From positions 1 through 14,221 of the forward strand of contig CAAEOW010000135.1 in the NCBI GenBank assembly GCA_900757705.1: a DNA stretch of 14,221 bases. Reading direction: 5' to 3'. A program made the position numbers and the translations under genes. The notes under the pieces are model-generated. The model was not told the origin of the DNA, ran no database searches, and saw only the letters and a list, made by a program, of their open reading frames with translations. This document shows positions 1 to 8,003 of this stretch, in pieces. This DNA comes from an uncultured Collinsella sp. (GTDB lineage Bacteria; Actinomycetota; Coriobacteriia; Coriobacteriales; Coriobacteriaceae). The first letter of the stretch is position 1; every line of letters begins with the position of its first letter.

Positions 1-440
1 GAAAGTCCGCCGCGGCAAATCTCCTCGGCATGGTTGGGGCCCGAGAGGGTCGCCACGCGCGCCTCGTTGCCGATCTCGCTGGCGATGACCTCGCTCATGA
101 GCAGGCCGGACTCGGGCTCAATGCCCTTGGTGAGGCAGAGCACCGGGGTATCGGCGGCGATAAAGGGCGCGGCCTGGTGGCACACGCTGCGAAGGTGCGT
201 CGAAGGAACGGCAAAGATGATGGCCTCGGCGCCGTCGAGCGCCTGCACGAGCTCGGTCGTGGCGACGACGTTGCCGGGCAGCTCGTAGCCCACAAGGTAG
301 CGGGGGTTGCGGTGCTCGCCATTGATGCCGGCGGCCGTCTGCTCGCTATGGGCCCACATGGTCACGCGCTCGGCTCGCGCGGCGGCAAGGCCGGCGACGG
401 CGGTTCCCCAGGAGCCGGAGCCAATCAGCGCAACATTCAT
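1..440 (-). CDS. gpsA: NAD(P)H-dependent glycerol-3-phosphate dehydrogenase, 3' end cut by window edge
   Basis: GpsA reduces dihydroxyacetone phosphate to sn-glycerol-3-phosphate in the cytoplasm, the backbone for phospholipid synthesis. Only the first 146 residues lie inside the window; the C-terminal substrate domain is missing because of the edge, not because of a visible mutation. The protein opens MNVALIGSGSWGTA, a Rossmann dinucleotide-binding loop (GxGxxG, residues 7-12). It also has the IIFAVPS strand (74-80), the conserved lysine in LCLTKGIEPE (Lys105), and the family motif SGPNHAEE (133-140). The ATG at 438-440 has GGAGAGAG just upstream and lies 9 bases after the plsY stop, so the two are probably co-transcribed. 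Pairing with plsY is sensible: GpsA makes the substrate that PlsY acylates. Identification is secure; full length cannot be judged. Confidence 0.96.
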   Translation of the reverse strand, partial: MNVALIGSGSWGTAVAGLAAARAERVTMWAHSEQTAAGINGEHRNPRYLVGYELPGNVVATTELVQALDGAEAIIFAVPSTHLRSVCHQAAPFIAADTPVLCLTKGIEPESGLLMSEVIASEIGNEARVATLSGPNHAEEICRGGL

Positions 441-449
441 GACTCTCTC

Positions 450-1133
450 CTACTTATCGTCGGGCTCGGTGACGCGCTTGGTAAACGAGAGCTTGGACTC
501 CTTACCGGCCATGAGCTTTTGGATATTCGAGCGATGGGCCCACACCACGGTGATGCCGATCATCGCCATGCATAACTTGAGGCCCAGGCTGCTGTACGGA
601 AAGACCGCGCAAGCAGCGATAGGAAGTCCGATGGCCGCGGCAAGCGAACCCACTGACACATACTTGGTGATGGCGACGGCCACGATAAACATGCCCAGCA
701 GCGACAGGCCAATAGGCCAGTACCAGGCGAGGATCACGCCCAGACCAACGGCGATACCCTTGCCGCCATGGAAGTTGAGGTAGGGCGAGAAGATATGGCC
801 CCATACAGCTGCCAGGCAAATGACGCCGAGCATCCAGTCGCCGGGGGCTCCAGGCGCCATGATGCTCGGCGGAAAACCATAGCCAAAGTCGGCGATGAGC
901 GGACGGGCGATAAGGACGCAGATGGCGCCCTTAAGGCAGTCGAGCAGCAGCGTGAGTGCGGCCACCTTGGGGCCGGCCACGCGCAGCGCGTTGGTGGTGC
1001 CGATGTTGCCGGAGCCCGCCTTGCGAATGTCCGTGTGGTTGAACACACGGCCCAAGATCAGGCCAAACGGAATCGCCCCGATAAAGAACGAGACCACGGC
1101 GCAGATGGAGGTCAGCAGAATCGGATTATGCAT
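450..1133 (-). CDS. plsY: Acyl-phosphate:glycerol-3-phosphate acyltransferase PlsY
   Basis: PlsY is an integral membrane enzyme that transfers an acyl group from acyl-phosphate to glycerol-3-phosphate, giving lysophosphatidic acid, the first committed step of phospholipid synthesis in most bacteria. The 227-residue product has several hydrophobic segments and the three family motifs: SGNIGTTNALR (41-51), GHIFSPYLNFHGGKG (112-126) and HRSNIQKLMAGKESK (200-214). Its length is normal for the family. I chose the ATG at 1133 because the protein then begins at the first membrane helix. This start overlaps the der stop by 8 bases (ATGCATAA), a sign of translational coupling, and purine-rich AAGAAGGAAC precedes it within der. 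No plsX, which would make the acyl-phosphate donor, is in the window. The second-step enzyme PlsC lies further up the same run. Confidence 0.96.
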   Translation of the reverse strand: MHNPILLTSICAVVSFFIGAIPFGLILGRVFNHTDIRKAGSGNIGTTNALRVAGPKVAALTLLLDCLKGAICVLIARPLIADFGYGFPPSIMAPGAPGDWMLGVICLAAVWGHIFSPYLNFHGGKGIAVGLGVILAWYWPIGLSLLGMFIVAVAITKYVSVGSLAAAIGLPIAACAVFPYSSLGLKLCMAMIGITVVWAHRSNIQKLMAGKESKLSFTKRVTEPDDK

Positions 1134-2460
1134 CCTTCTGTTCCTTCTTCCTAAAGAAGAGTCGAATGGGCGTGCCGGCAAAGTCGAAGGTCGAGCGCAT
1201 GCGGTTCTCTACATAGCGCTGGTAGGTGTCGTTGACCAGGTCGCTGTGGTTGACGAAAAACGTGAACGTCGGCGGGTTGACGCCCGTCTGGGTCACGTAG
1301 TGCATGCGCAGGCGGCGCTTGCCGTCCACCACGGTGTGGCCGAACTCGCGCAGGTCGGTGAGGAAGGTGTTGAGGCGCGAGGTAGTGATCTTTTGCGAGC
1401 GCGTCTTTTCGGCGGCGTCGACCATTGCCCAGATCTTCTCCACGCTGCGGCCGGTCAGGGCCGAGATGCGCAGATACTGGGCCCAGGGAGCCATGACGCC
1501 CAGACGGCGGTCGACGGTCTCCATGCAGGCCTCGCGCTTGCGGTCGTCGTCGAGCAGGTCCCACTTGTTGAGCAGCACAACGATGGCGCAGCCGCGCTCG
1601 ATGGCCAAGCCCATGACCTTTTGGTCCTGCTCGGTGACGCCCACGGAGGCGTCGACGACGAGTAGCGCCACGTCGGCGCGGTCGATGGCGCGCAGGCCAC
1701 GGACCATGGAGTAGTACTCGATGTTTTCGTACACGGTGCTCTTCTTACGGATGCCCGCGGTATCGACCATGCGGTAGTGCTTGCCGTTGCGCTCGACGAC
1801 CGTGTCGATGGCGTCGCGCGTTGTGCCGGCGATGTTCGAGACGATGGAGCGGTCGGCGCCCAGGATGCGGTTGAACAGCGAGGACTTACCGGCGTTGGGG
1901 CGGCCGATGATGGCCACGTTCAGCGCATCGGGGAACTCGTCGGCGACCTCGTCCTCTTCTTCCGGAAGCAGGGCCACGATATCGTCGAGCAGGTCGCCCG
2001 TGCCATGGCCATGCAGGGCCGAGAGCGGCGTGGGCTCGCCGATGCCGAGCGAATAGAACTCCCAGATGCTGTCGTTCTCGCGATCGGGGTTGTCGAGCTT
2101 GTTCACCAGCAGAAAGACCGGCTTGTCGCAGCGCTTGAGCATGCGGGCGACCGACTCGTCCTCCTCGGTGACACCGGTGCGGCCGTCGACCACAAACAGG
2201 ATGACGGCGGCTTCCTCGGCGGCGGCGAGCGCCTGGTCGCGGATGGACGTTGCAAAGACATCGTCGCTCTTGAGCGGCTCGATACCGCCCGTGTCGACGA
2301 TGGTGAACTCGCGGCCGTTCCAATCGGCCGTGTGATACGAGCGGTCGCGCGTGACGCCGCGGGACTCGTGGACGATGGCGTCCGAGGTCTGGGCCAGGCG
2401 GTTAACGAGCGTGGACTTGCCCACGTTGGGGCGTCCGACGACGGCGACGATAGGTTTCAT
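1126..2460 (-). CDS. der: Ribosome biogenesis GTPase Der (EngA)
   Basis: Der is an essential tandem GTPase that helps mature the 50S ribosomal subunit. The 444-residue protein shows both G domains. Domain 1 has G1 GRPNVGKS (9-16), DTGG (56-59) and NKLD (120-123). Domain 2 has G1 GRPNAGKS (186-193), DTAG (233-236) and NKWD (298-301). A KH-like RNA-binding domain follows from about residue 354, ending in TPIRLFFRKKEQKDA. An acidic linker (EEEDEVADEF, about 167-176) separates the G domains, as is usual. The ATG at 2460 gives the canonical MKPIVAVVGRPNVGKS start and has AAAGGAGAG a few bases upstream; a longer open frame to 2631 would run back into the DUF512 gene and is rejected. The gene starts 10 bases after the preceding stop and overlaps plsY by 8. 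All GTPase motifs are intact. Confidence 0.97.
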   Translation of the reverse strand: MKPIVAVVGRPNVGKSTLVNRLAQTSDAIVHESRGVTRDRSYHTADWNGREFTIVDTGGIEPLKSDDVFATSIRDQALAAAEEAAVILFVVDGRTGVTEEDESVARMLKRCDKPVFLLVNKLDNPDRENDSIWEFYSLGIGEPTPLSALHGHGTGDLLDDIVALLPEEEDEVADEFPDALNVAIIGRPNAGKSSLFNRILGADRSIVSNIAGTTRDAIDTVVERNGKHYRMVDTAGIRKKSTVYENIEYYSMVRGLRAIDRADVALLVVDASVGVTEQDQKVMGLAIERGCAIVVLLNKWDLLDDDRKREACMETVDRRLGVMAPWAQYLRISALTGRSVEKIWAMVDAAEKTRSQKITTSRLNTFLTDLREFGHTVVDGKRRLRMHYVTQTGVNPPTFTFFVNHSDLVNDTYQRYVENRMRSTFDFAGTPIRLFFRKKEQKDA

Positions 2461-2470
2461 CTGCTCTCCT

Positions 2471-3913
2471 TTAATGGGTAGGGTCAGCGGAATTAGTAGA
2501 GTCGGCAGGCACAATGCAAAGGATATGCTCCAGGGTATCGAGCAGCTCATGCGGCATGGTCGATACCACATGAACCTCGGCGCCGCGACTGGTAAGGCTT
2601 GCGAGTAAATCGTCACGATGATACTCGTCAAGCGTCATGCCGTCAGCGTTGAACATGAGCTTAGGCACAAAGAGCATAACCCCCGACAGATCTTGGGGCA
2701 GCTGCTCCAAGATGTCACACGCGACGATGAGGCCGGTCACGTCCACGTTGCCGCCAAAGTAGCGGTTCTTGATGGCCGTGACAGTGCCGGCGAGTCCCTG
2801 GGGCGACTCCACAAAGCGGGCCACCGTGTCGCGTGCGCTGGCGCCCGAGAGGCACAGCAGGTGCTGGCTGCGGGCAGCGATGCCAGCGCGGACGCGGGCC
2901 AGACGCTCGGCGTCGGCGGCAAGCACGTCGTCGGTCTCGTCCAGATACGAGCGGATCATGCCAATGCCGTCGTAGTACTGCGGGTAACCGTCGTAAAAGT
3001 CTGCCTCGGGAGGATCGATGCCGGCGTCCAGGTAGAACTCGTCGCTCATCTGGAAGGTGTGGCGGCCAAAGCGTTCGTAGGCACGATCCTGGTAGGGACG
3101 GATCATGGCAATGGTCTCGCGCGCCAGTTCGGGCTTGTCGCTGTATGACCAGCTAAAGCGGTTTTGGTGCTTGGTAAAACCGAGCGGCACAATGCCCAGG
3201 CTTGTGATTTGCTCGTGCTCCTCGCAAAAGCGCAGGGTCTTTTCCAGCTCCTCGCCGTCGTTCATGCCGGGGCACAACACGATCTGCGCGTGAATCTCGA
3301 TGCCGGCGGCCATGATGGCCTCGAGCACGTCCATGCCACGCTGGGCGTTGCGGCCCATCATGCGGCGGCGGACATCGGGGCTCACGGCATGGACCGACAC
3401 GTTCATGGGGCTCATGTTGCGTTGGATGACGTTTTGAACATCTTTGTCGGAGAGGTTCGTGAGCGTGACAAAGTTGCCCTGTAAAAAGCTCAGGCGATAG
3501 TCGTCGTCGCGAATGTAGAGCGTGGAGCGGCCGCCCTTGGGCAGCATCGTCATAAAGCAGAACACGCAGGCGTTGACGCAGGTACGCATGCCGTCGAAGA
3601 TGGGGCCATCGAACTCAAGGCCCCAGTCCTCACCCGGGAAGCGGTCGAGCTCCACGGGGGTGACGCTGTTGTCGCGCGGGTCGAAAACCTCCAGCTCGAC
3701 GGTGTCGTCGTCGGCCTCCCAGAGCCATACGATCATATCGGTCAGCTGCTCGCCGTTGACCGTGAGCACGCGCATGCCCGGCTCGATACCCACATCCCAC
3801 GCGGGCGATTCGGGACGCACGCTCTTTACGAGCGCGCCCTCACCCGGCTCGGGGTCGTGGCTGCGCCCGTAATCGGCCACCTCGGCGGCGTATGCGGGTA
3901 CGGTCTGGTCCAT
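2471..3913 (-). CDS. Radical-SAM-like DUF512 protein with N-terminal PDZ-like domain
   Basis: This 480-residue protein belongs to the family annotated as 'DUF512 domain-containing' or 'radical SAM'. Its biochemical role is not established to my knowledge. Residues about 25-75 resemble a PDZ-like domain (GALVKSVRPESPAWDVGIEP). A cysteine triad CxxxCxxC follows at Cys112, Cys116 and Cys119, probably binding an iron-sulfur cluster. The hallmark segment LPKGGRSTLYIRDDDYRLSF covers 124-143. The C-terminal DUF512 part includes DEFYLDAGI (291-299) and KNRYFGGNVDVTGL (382-395). The ATG at 3913 lies 2 bases after the ispH stop. The nearest GGAG is about 15 bases upstream, so translation probably relies on coupling. 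I recall this family often sitting beside der, as here, which hints at ribosome or translation work, but that is inference. Family assignment is firm, function unknown. Confidence 0.9.
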   Translation of the reverse strand: MDQTVPAYAAEVADYGRSHDPEPGEGALVKSVRPESPAWDVGIEPGMRVLTVNGEQLTDMIVWLWEADDDTVELEVFDPRDNSVTPVELDRFPGEDWGLEFDGPIFDGMRTCVNACVFCFMTMLPKGGRSTLYIRDDDYRLSFLQGNFVTLTNLSDKDVQNVIQRNMSPMNVSVHAVSPDVRRRMMGRNAQRGMDVLEAIMAAGIEIHAQIVLCPGMNDGEELEKTLRFCEEHEQITSLGIVPLGFTKHQNRFSWSYSDKPELARETIAMIRPYQDRAYERFGRHTFQMSDEFYLDAGIDPPEADFYDGYPQYYDGIGMIRSYLDETDDVLAADAERLARVRAGIAARSQHLLCLSGASARDTVARFVESPQGLAGTVTAIKNRYFGGNVDVTGLIVACDILEQLPQDLSGVMLFVPKLMFNADGMTLDEYHRDDLLASLTSRGAEVHVVSTMPHELLDTLEHILCIVPADSTNSADPTH

Positions 3914-3915
3914 GA

Positions 3916-4797
3916 TTAGCGGCAAAGCTCCTTGATGCGCGCAACGGCGCGTTCGATGTGTTCTTGTGGGGTGGAGGCTCCGGCGGTGATGCCGATGTGG
4001 CGCGCGTCGGCAAACCATGCGGCCTCGAGCTCAGAAGCTTCCTCGATGTGATGCGTGCGCTCGCAGGCGCTCGAGCAGATCTGCGCCAGACGGCGGGTGT
4101 TGCCGGAGTTTTTGCCGCCCACGACGACAATGCAGTCGCAGCGGTTGGCAAGTGCGGCGGCGGCCTGCTGTCGCTCGCTCGTGGCGGCGCAGATCGTGTT
4201 GATCACACGCAGCTCCTGCACACGCGGGGTGATGGCAGCCACGACCTCGGCCAGGTTCTGCGCGGTCTGGGTGGTCTGCACAACCAGGCCAACCTTGCCC
4301 TTGAGCGGCAGCGCGTCCGCATCGTCGGCGCAACTCACGACCTGTGCGTCATCGCCGGCGTGGCCCAGAATACCCTCGACCTCGGGGTGACCTGGCTCGC
4401 CCACGACGATTACGCGGTAGCCTTCGCGCACCAGACGCTCGGCCGCCACATGGACCTTCTTCACGTAGGGGCAGGTGGCGTCGACCACGTCGAGGCCACG
4501 CTCGCGTGCGGCATCGATCACCTGCGGCACCACGCCGTGGGCGCGGACGATCACGGTGCCGGTTGCGGCGTCGTCCAAGGTGTCGGCCAAGCCAACGCCT
4601 GCCTCAGCAAGCTCGCGCACAACGATGGGGTTATGGATGAGCGGACCCAGGGTGTGGACCTGAGTGCTCTCCCCTGCCTGGGGCGCGGCGGCAAGCGCCA
4701 TGTCGAGCGCGCGCTGTACGCCGTAGCAGGTGCCCGCGTGGGCAGCGATCTCGATGGTGGGGACGACCTCCTCAGCGGCGGCCGCAGCGGTATTCAT
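3916..4797 (-). CDS. ispH: 4-hydroxy-3-methylbut-2-enyl diphosphate reductase
   Basis: IspH catalyses the last step of the MEP isoprenoid pathway, reducing HMBPP to IPP and DMAPP with a [4Fe-4S] cluster in the cytoplasm. The 293-residue product has the three cluster cysteines in their motifs: HAGTCYGVQRA (Cys24), DATCPYVKK (Cys109) and INTICAATSERQ (Cys203). It also shows IVRAHGV (83-89), the GEPGHPEVEG loop (133-142), VVGGKNSGNT (225-234) and GITAGASTP (269-277). Start choice is uncertain. The ATG at 4797 has GGTGAG seven bases upstream and removes a non-conserved extension; an in-frame ATG at 4812, just after the plsC stop at 4815, is the alternative and adds five residues. The catalytic region is unaffected. 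The gene sits 2 bases before the DUF512 gene. This copy implies the organism uses the MEP route. Confidence 0.95.
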   Translation of the reverse strand: MNTAAAAAEEVVPTIEIAAHAGTCYGVQRALDMALAAAPQAGESTQVHTLGPLIHNPIVVRELAEAGVGLADTLDDAATGTVIVRAHGVVPQVIDAARERGLDVVDATCPYVKKVHVAAERLVREGYRVIVVGEPGHPEVEGILGHAGDDAQVVSCADDADALPLKGKVGLVVQTTQTAQNLAEVVAAITPRVQELRVINTICAATSERQQAAAALANRCDCIVVVGGKNSGNTRRLAQICSSACERTHHIEEASELEAAWFADARHIGITAGASTPQEHIERAVARIKELCR

Positions 4798-4814
4798 GAC
4801 GTTCTCACCCATGT

Positions 4815-5543
4815 CTAGAACCTGCCCGGATGCTCGGCGCACAGCTCGTCGCGCATCTTATAGACACGGCCCATGGCCTCGGACTCAAACCAGGCCAGGC
4901 GCTCCTTGCGCTTGAGCTCGGCCGGTGCATCGGAAAGCGAGACGGCCTTGCCGGCACGAATCCAGCACTTCTTGGGGCGCATGAGCCTTTTGCCCGCAGG
5001 CGTGATGTCGGACCAGCCGCAGATGGCGAGCGGGTTGACGGGCGCCTTGCCCATCTGGGCGATGAGCGCAAAACCGCCGTGGACCTCGGGCTTGATCTCG
5101 CGCGAGCGGATGCGCGTGCCCTCGGGGAAGATCAGTACGTCCTCGCCGCGCTGCAGCGCATGCTGGGCGGCGCGCAGGCACTTCATATCGGCAGTACCGC
5201 GCTCGACGGGAATGCCGCCAACGCGGCTAAAGGCCCAGCGTACAATCTTGCTCTTGGCAAATTCGGACTTAAAGATGGGGCGCACGCGGCGGCCGCCAAA
5301 GAACAGCGCCGTCTCCACGGCCAAGAGCTCGGCCATCGAGGTGTGGTTGCAGATGACCACGCTGCCGCGGCCTTCCTTGCGCTCAAACAGCAGGTCAGCG
5401 TCCTCGACCTTCCAACGCCACATGAGTTTGGAGAAGGCCCAAAGGATGGCCATGACCACGACGACGGTGCCGCGGATGAGCGCCGGGAACTCGTCATAAG
5501 GAGCGTTGTAATAATCCTCGGGCGTCTGTTTAAACAGGCGCAT
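4815..5543 (-). CDS. plsC: 1-acyl-sn-glycerol-3-phosphate acyltransferase (PlsC family), HX4E active site
   Basis: PlsC-type enzymes add the second acyl chain to lysophosphatidic acid to form phosphatidic acid at the inner face of the membrane. The 242-residue protein has a hydrophobic N-terminal stretch (about 25-40) followed by the acyltransferase motifs. Motif I reads CNHTSMAELL, so the catalytic histidine (His67) is paired with Glu72 instead of the usual aspartate (HX4E, not HX4D). The codon is GAG on reading the bases. Motif II is GGIPVERGTAD (109-119), motif III FPEGTRIR (139-146) and motif IV VNPLAI (169-174). Length is normal. The ATG at 5543 has AAAGGAGGT upstream, which overlaps the end of cmk, whose stop is 3 bases before. 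With PlsY and GpsA nearby the phosphatidic-acid assignment is likely, though another acyl acceptor cannot be excluded. Confidence 0.9.
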   Translation of the reverse strand: MRLFKQTPEDYYNAPYDEFPALIRGTVVVVMAILWAFSKLMWRWKVEDADLLFERKEGRGSVVICNHTSMAELLAVETALFFGGRRVRPIFKSEFAKSKIVRWAFSRVGGIPVERGTADMKCLRAAQHALQRGEDVLIFPEGTRIRSREIKPEVHGGFALIAQMGKAPVNPLAICGWSDITPAGKRLMRPKKCWIRAGKAVSLSDAPAELKRKERLAWFESEAMGRVYKMRDELCAEHPGRF

Positions 5544-5546
5544 GGG

Positions 5547-6233
5547 CTACCTCCTTTGGTTGATGAGGTCCTCGATAATGCGGACGACCTCATCGATGGT
5601 GTGGGCGGTGGAGTCGACGTGCACGGCGTCCTCGGCGGGCACGAGCGGGGCGACCTCGCGGCTGCTATCGAGCTTATCGCGCTGCTTGAGGGCGTCGAGG
5701 GTATCGTCGACTTCGGTCTCGAGTTGCGCGGGCGTGAGCGGCTGGACGTCGTTTTGGTGGCGCTGCAGCACGCGGCGGCGGGCGCGCTCGCGCGGATCGG
5801 CAGTCAGGAAGACCTTGACCTGCGCGTTGGGGAACACGACGGTTCCGATGTCGCGACCCTCGGCCACGATATCGCGGTCCTCGGCGGCGCGGCGCTGGTG
5901 AATGAGCATGGCGGCGCGCACGCCCGGGTAGGCCGAGACCTTGGATACGTTGGCGTCGACCTGCGGGGTACGAATGGCGGCCGAAGCGTCCTGGCCGTCA
6001 ATAGTCAGGCGCGTATCCTCGCCGGGGCCGTTGGTAAAGCGAATCTCGATCTGCTCGGCGAGGGCGTCGATGGCCGCCTCGTCGTCCAGATCGATGCCGC
6101 GGTCGAGCGCGGCGAAGGTGACGGCGCGATACATGGCGCCCGTGTCGAGCTTGTTAAAGCCCAGCTGGCGGGCGATCTCCTTGGCGATGGTGGACTTGCC
6201 GGAACCGGCGGGGCCGTCGATAGCGACGATCAT
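5547..6233 (-). CDS. cmk: Cytidylate kinase
   Basis: Cmk phosphorylates CMP and dCMP to the diphosphates using ATP, recycling the CMP released by phospholipid synthesis and RNA turnover. The 228-residue product is a standard-length bacterial enzyme. It starts with the P-loop MIVAIDGPAGSGKST (GPAGSGKS at 7-14), followed by LDTGAMYRAVT (29-39), the EGRDIGTVVFP segment (125-135) and the nucleotide-binding QRDKLDSSREVAPL region (184-197). The ATG at 6233 puts the P-loop at the very N terminus, as in the family, and has AAAGGAAG upstream. A 66-base gap separates it from rluB; I see no clear terminator there. It ends 3 bases before plsC. Being next to lipid genes fits with CMP recycling, but cmk is also commonly found beside der in many bacteria. 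Confidence 0.97.
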   Translation of the reverse strand: MIVAIDGPAGSGKSTIAKEIARQLGFNKLDTGAMYRAVTFAALDRGIDLDDEAAIDALAEQIEIRFTNGPGEDTRLTIDGQDASAAIRTPQVDANVSKVSAYPGVRAAMLIHQRRAAEDRDIVAEGRDIGTVVFPNAQVKVFLTADPRERARRRVLQRHQNDVQPLTPAQLETEVDDTLDALKQRDKLDSSREVAPLVPAEDAVHVDSTAHTIDEVVRIIEDLINQRR

Positions 6234-6299
6234 GCAGTGCTTCCTTTCGATGGTTGACGTGCTGGTATGGTTCGCGGGCGCTGGGGCGCGGCGGGTTGC

Positions 6300-7277
6300 C
6301 TAGCCTGTGTAGCGCTCGCGGTAGGTGTTGCGCTTGGGTGCGGAGCCGTGGCTGCCGTGGTGACGCGTGCGGGTGGCGGTAGTGTCCCGAGACGCGTGGC
6401 CGTCGCGCTTGGCGCCGGCCTGCTTGGGCGGGATGCCGCCGGACTTGAGGATCTGCACCTCGCGGTCGGTGAGCTCGCGCCACGACCCCTTGGCCACGTC
6501 CTTGAGTTCCAGGCCGGCAAAGTTGCAGCGATGCAGGCGAATCACCGGGTGGTGGATCTTGCCCAGCATGCGCTTGACCTGGTTCTTGCGCCCCTCGCGG
6601 ATGATGACCTCCACGGCGGTGGTACCGGGCTTTACGCCTTGCGGAGCCACAGCCTCTGCCTCGCGCGCGTTGATGACGCGGCAGATCGCCGGCTGGCACA
6701 GGCCGTCGTCGAGCTCGATGCCACGGCGGAGCGGTCCCAAGTCGCGATCGGTCAGGTGGCCGTCCACGAGTGCTTGGTAGGTCTTATAGACATGCTTGCT
6801 GGGGTGCAGCAGGTCCTGCGACAGGTCGCCGTCGGTGGTAAAGAGCAAAAGGCCTGTGGTGTCGCGGTCCAGGCGACCCACCGGGAAGAGCCCCGGATAG
6901 CGGTCGCGCGGGACCAGGTCTGCCACGCAAGGTCGCTCCTGCGGGTCGCTCATGGTGGTGAGGTAGCCGGTCGGCTTGTAGAGCATCAAGTACACGGCGC
7001 CCTGGTTGAGCTTGACGGGCATGCCGTCGACCTCGATATGGTCGCGGTCGACGTCGACCTTGGTGCCCAGTTCGGTCGCGACCTGGCCGTTGACGGTCAC
7101 GCGGCCGGCAGTCATCAGGTCTTCCGACCCGCGGCGGCTCGCCACGCCCGCGCGCGCCAAAAAGCGCTGCAGGCGCATGGTGTGCGGATAGACGGGCTGG
7201 GCGTCGGACTCGTGCGTATCCGCGTTGGGTACCGCAGCGCCGGCGCGCGTCTCCCCTACTTCGTTAGTCCTCGTCAT
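6300..7277 (-). CDS. rluB: Pseudouridine synthase, RluB/RsuA family
   Basis: This enzyme isomerises a uridine in ribosomal RNA to pseudouridine. The 325-residue product has an N-terminal S4 RNA-binding domain (MRLQRFLARAGVASRRGSED, 34-53) and the catalytic motif PVGRLDRDTTGLLL (132-145) with the nucleophilic Asp137. The late family motif EGRKNQVKRML is at 228-238. After about residue 285 comes a low-complexity Lys/Arg/His/Thr-rich tail that ends in ERYTG and is probably a disordered RNA-binding extension. The ATG at 7277 overlaps the scpB stop by 14 bases and has GGAGG six bases upstream; it leaves a 33-residue non-conserved leader before the S4 domain. A start at the internal Met34 is possible but I see no good ribosome site. 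The order scpA-scpB-rluB is widely conserved, which favours RluB over RsuA, but the exact target base is inferred. Confidence 0.92.
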   Translation of the reverse strand: MTRTNEVGETRAGAAVPNADTHESDAQPVYPHTMRLQRFLARAGVASRRGSEDLMTAGRVTVNGQVATELGTKVDVDRDHIEVDGMPVKLNQGAVYLMLYKPTGYLTTMSDPQERPCVADLVPRDRYPGLFPVGRLDRDTTGLLLFTTDGDLSQDLLHPSKHVYKTYQALVDGHLTDRDLGPLRRGIELDDGLCQPAICRVINAREAEAVAPQGVKPGTTAVEVIIREGRKNQVKRMLGKIHHPVIRLHRCNFAGLELKDVAKGSWRELTDREVQILKSGGIPPKQAGAKRDGHASRDTTATRTRHHGSHGSAPKRNTYRERYTG

Positions 7278-7992
7278 GCAAATCCTCCGAGGTCTCGTCG
7301 ACGACCAGGGTTTCCAAGTCCTCGACTGCCTCAACATCTTCAACATCGGTATCGAGCAGTTCGCGCTCTTCGTCCAGGTCCTCGGCCTGCTCCTCGAGCG
7401 TGGACTGAATGCTGCGGCCGCTCAGGCGCTCGCGGATAAACTGACGCGACTGCTCGTCGGGGGCAAACTGCTCCAGATCGGGCAGATCGCGGGTGGAGCG
7501 CAGACCGAACTTTTCCAAGAAGGCGTTGGTCGTGCCGTAGATGATGGCTTGACCGCGCTGGGGGTCGCGTCCGAGCTCGCGCACCAGACCTTTGTCCACG
7601 AGCGACGCGATGACGCCGTCGGAATTGACGCCGCGGATGCCCTTGACCACCTCGCGCGTCACGGGCTGGTGGTATGCGATGACGGCCAGTGTTTCGAGCG
7701 CGGCCTGCGACAGCTTTTGCGTGTCCCAGCTCAACACATAGGCCTCGACCACGTCGTGGTAGGCGGGGTGCGTAAACAGGCGCCAGCCGCCGGCGACCTC
7801 ACGCAGCTGAAAGCCACGGTTGGCCTCCTCGTACTCAACCTTGAGCTCGGCGAGCAGCGATGCGCACTCGCCGGGGGCGATATCCAGTGCGCCGGCGAGC
7901 GCGGGCGCACTCACCGGGTCGCTCGACACCAGCAGCATCGCCTCGAGGGCGCCTTTGAGGCTGTTTGCCTCCAGCGTTGAAAGGGTTGACAT
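7264..7992 (-). CDS. scpB: Segregation and condensation protein B
   Basis: ScpB is a winged-helix protein that, as a dimer, binds ScpA and completes the SMC-ScpA-ScpB condensin acting on the chromosome. The 242-residue product has the N-terminal LKGALEAMLLVSSDPVSAP segment (12-30) and the family hallmark LSQAALETLAVIAYHQPVTR, which leads into EVVKGIRGVNSDGVI. Beyond about residue 185 it carries a long acidic tail rich in Glu and Asp (EEQAEDLDEERELLDTDVED and onward), longer than the conserved core and probably disordered. The ATG at 7992 lies 11 bases after the scpA stop, and its AGGAG site begins at that stop. The gene overlaps rluB by 14 bases. Tight spacing with scpA suggests balanced production of the two subunits. 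No smc gene is in the window. Confidence 0.95.
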   Translation of the reverse strand: MSTLSTLEANSLKGALEAMLLVSSDPVSAPALAGALDIAPGECASLLAELKVEYEEANRGFQLREVAGGWRLFTHPAYHDVVEAYVLSWDTQKLSQAALETLAVIAYHQPVTREVVKGIRGVNSDGVIASLVDKGLVRELGRDPQRGQAIIYGTTNAFLEKFGLRSTRDLPDLEQFAPDEQSRQFIRERLSGRSIQSTLEEQAEDLDEERELLDTDVEDVEAVEDLETLVVDETSEDLHDED

Positions 7993-8003
7993 GGTTGCTG
8001 CTC

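Noticed and set aside
1777..2481. Plus-strand open frame opposite der
   Set aside because: Antisense to a complete Der protein with all GTPase motifs; no independent support.
4830..6257. Plus-strand open frame of 475 codons opposite plsC and cmk
   Set aside because: It is the antisense shadow of two well-identified genes; long antisense frames are expected at this GC content, and its product shows no family motif.
6234..6299. Terminator or promoter in the rluB-cmk gap
   Set aside because: No hairpin with a T run and no good -35/-10 pair could be seen, only the cmk ribosome site.
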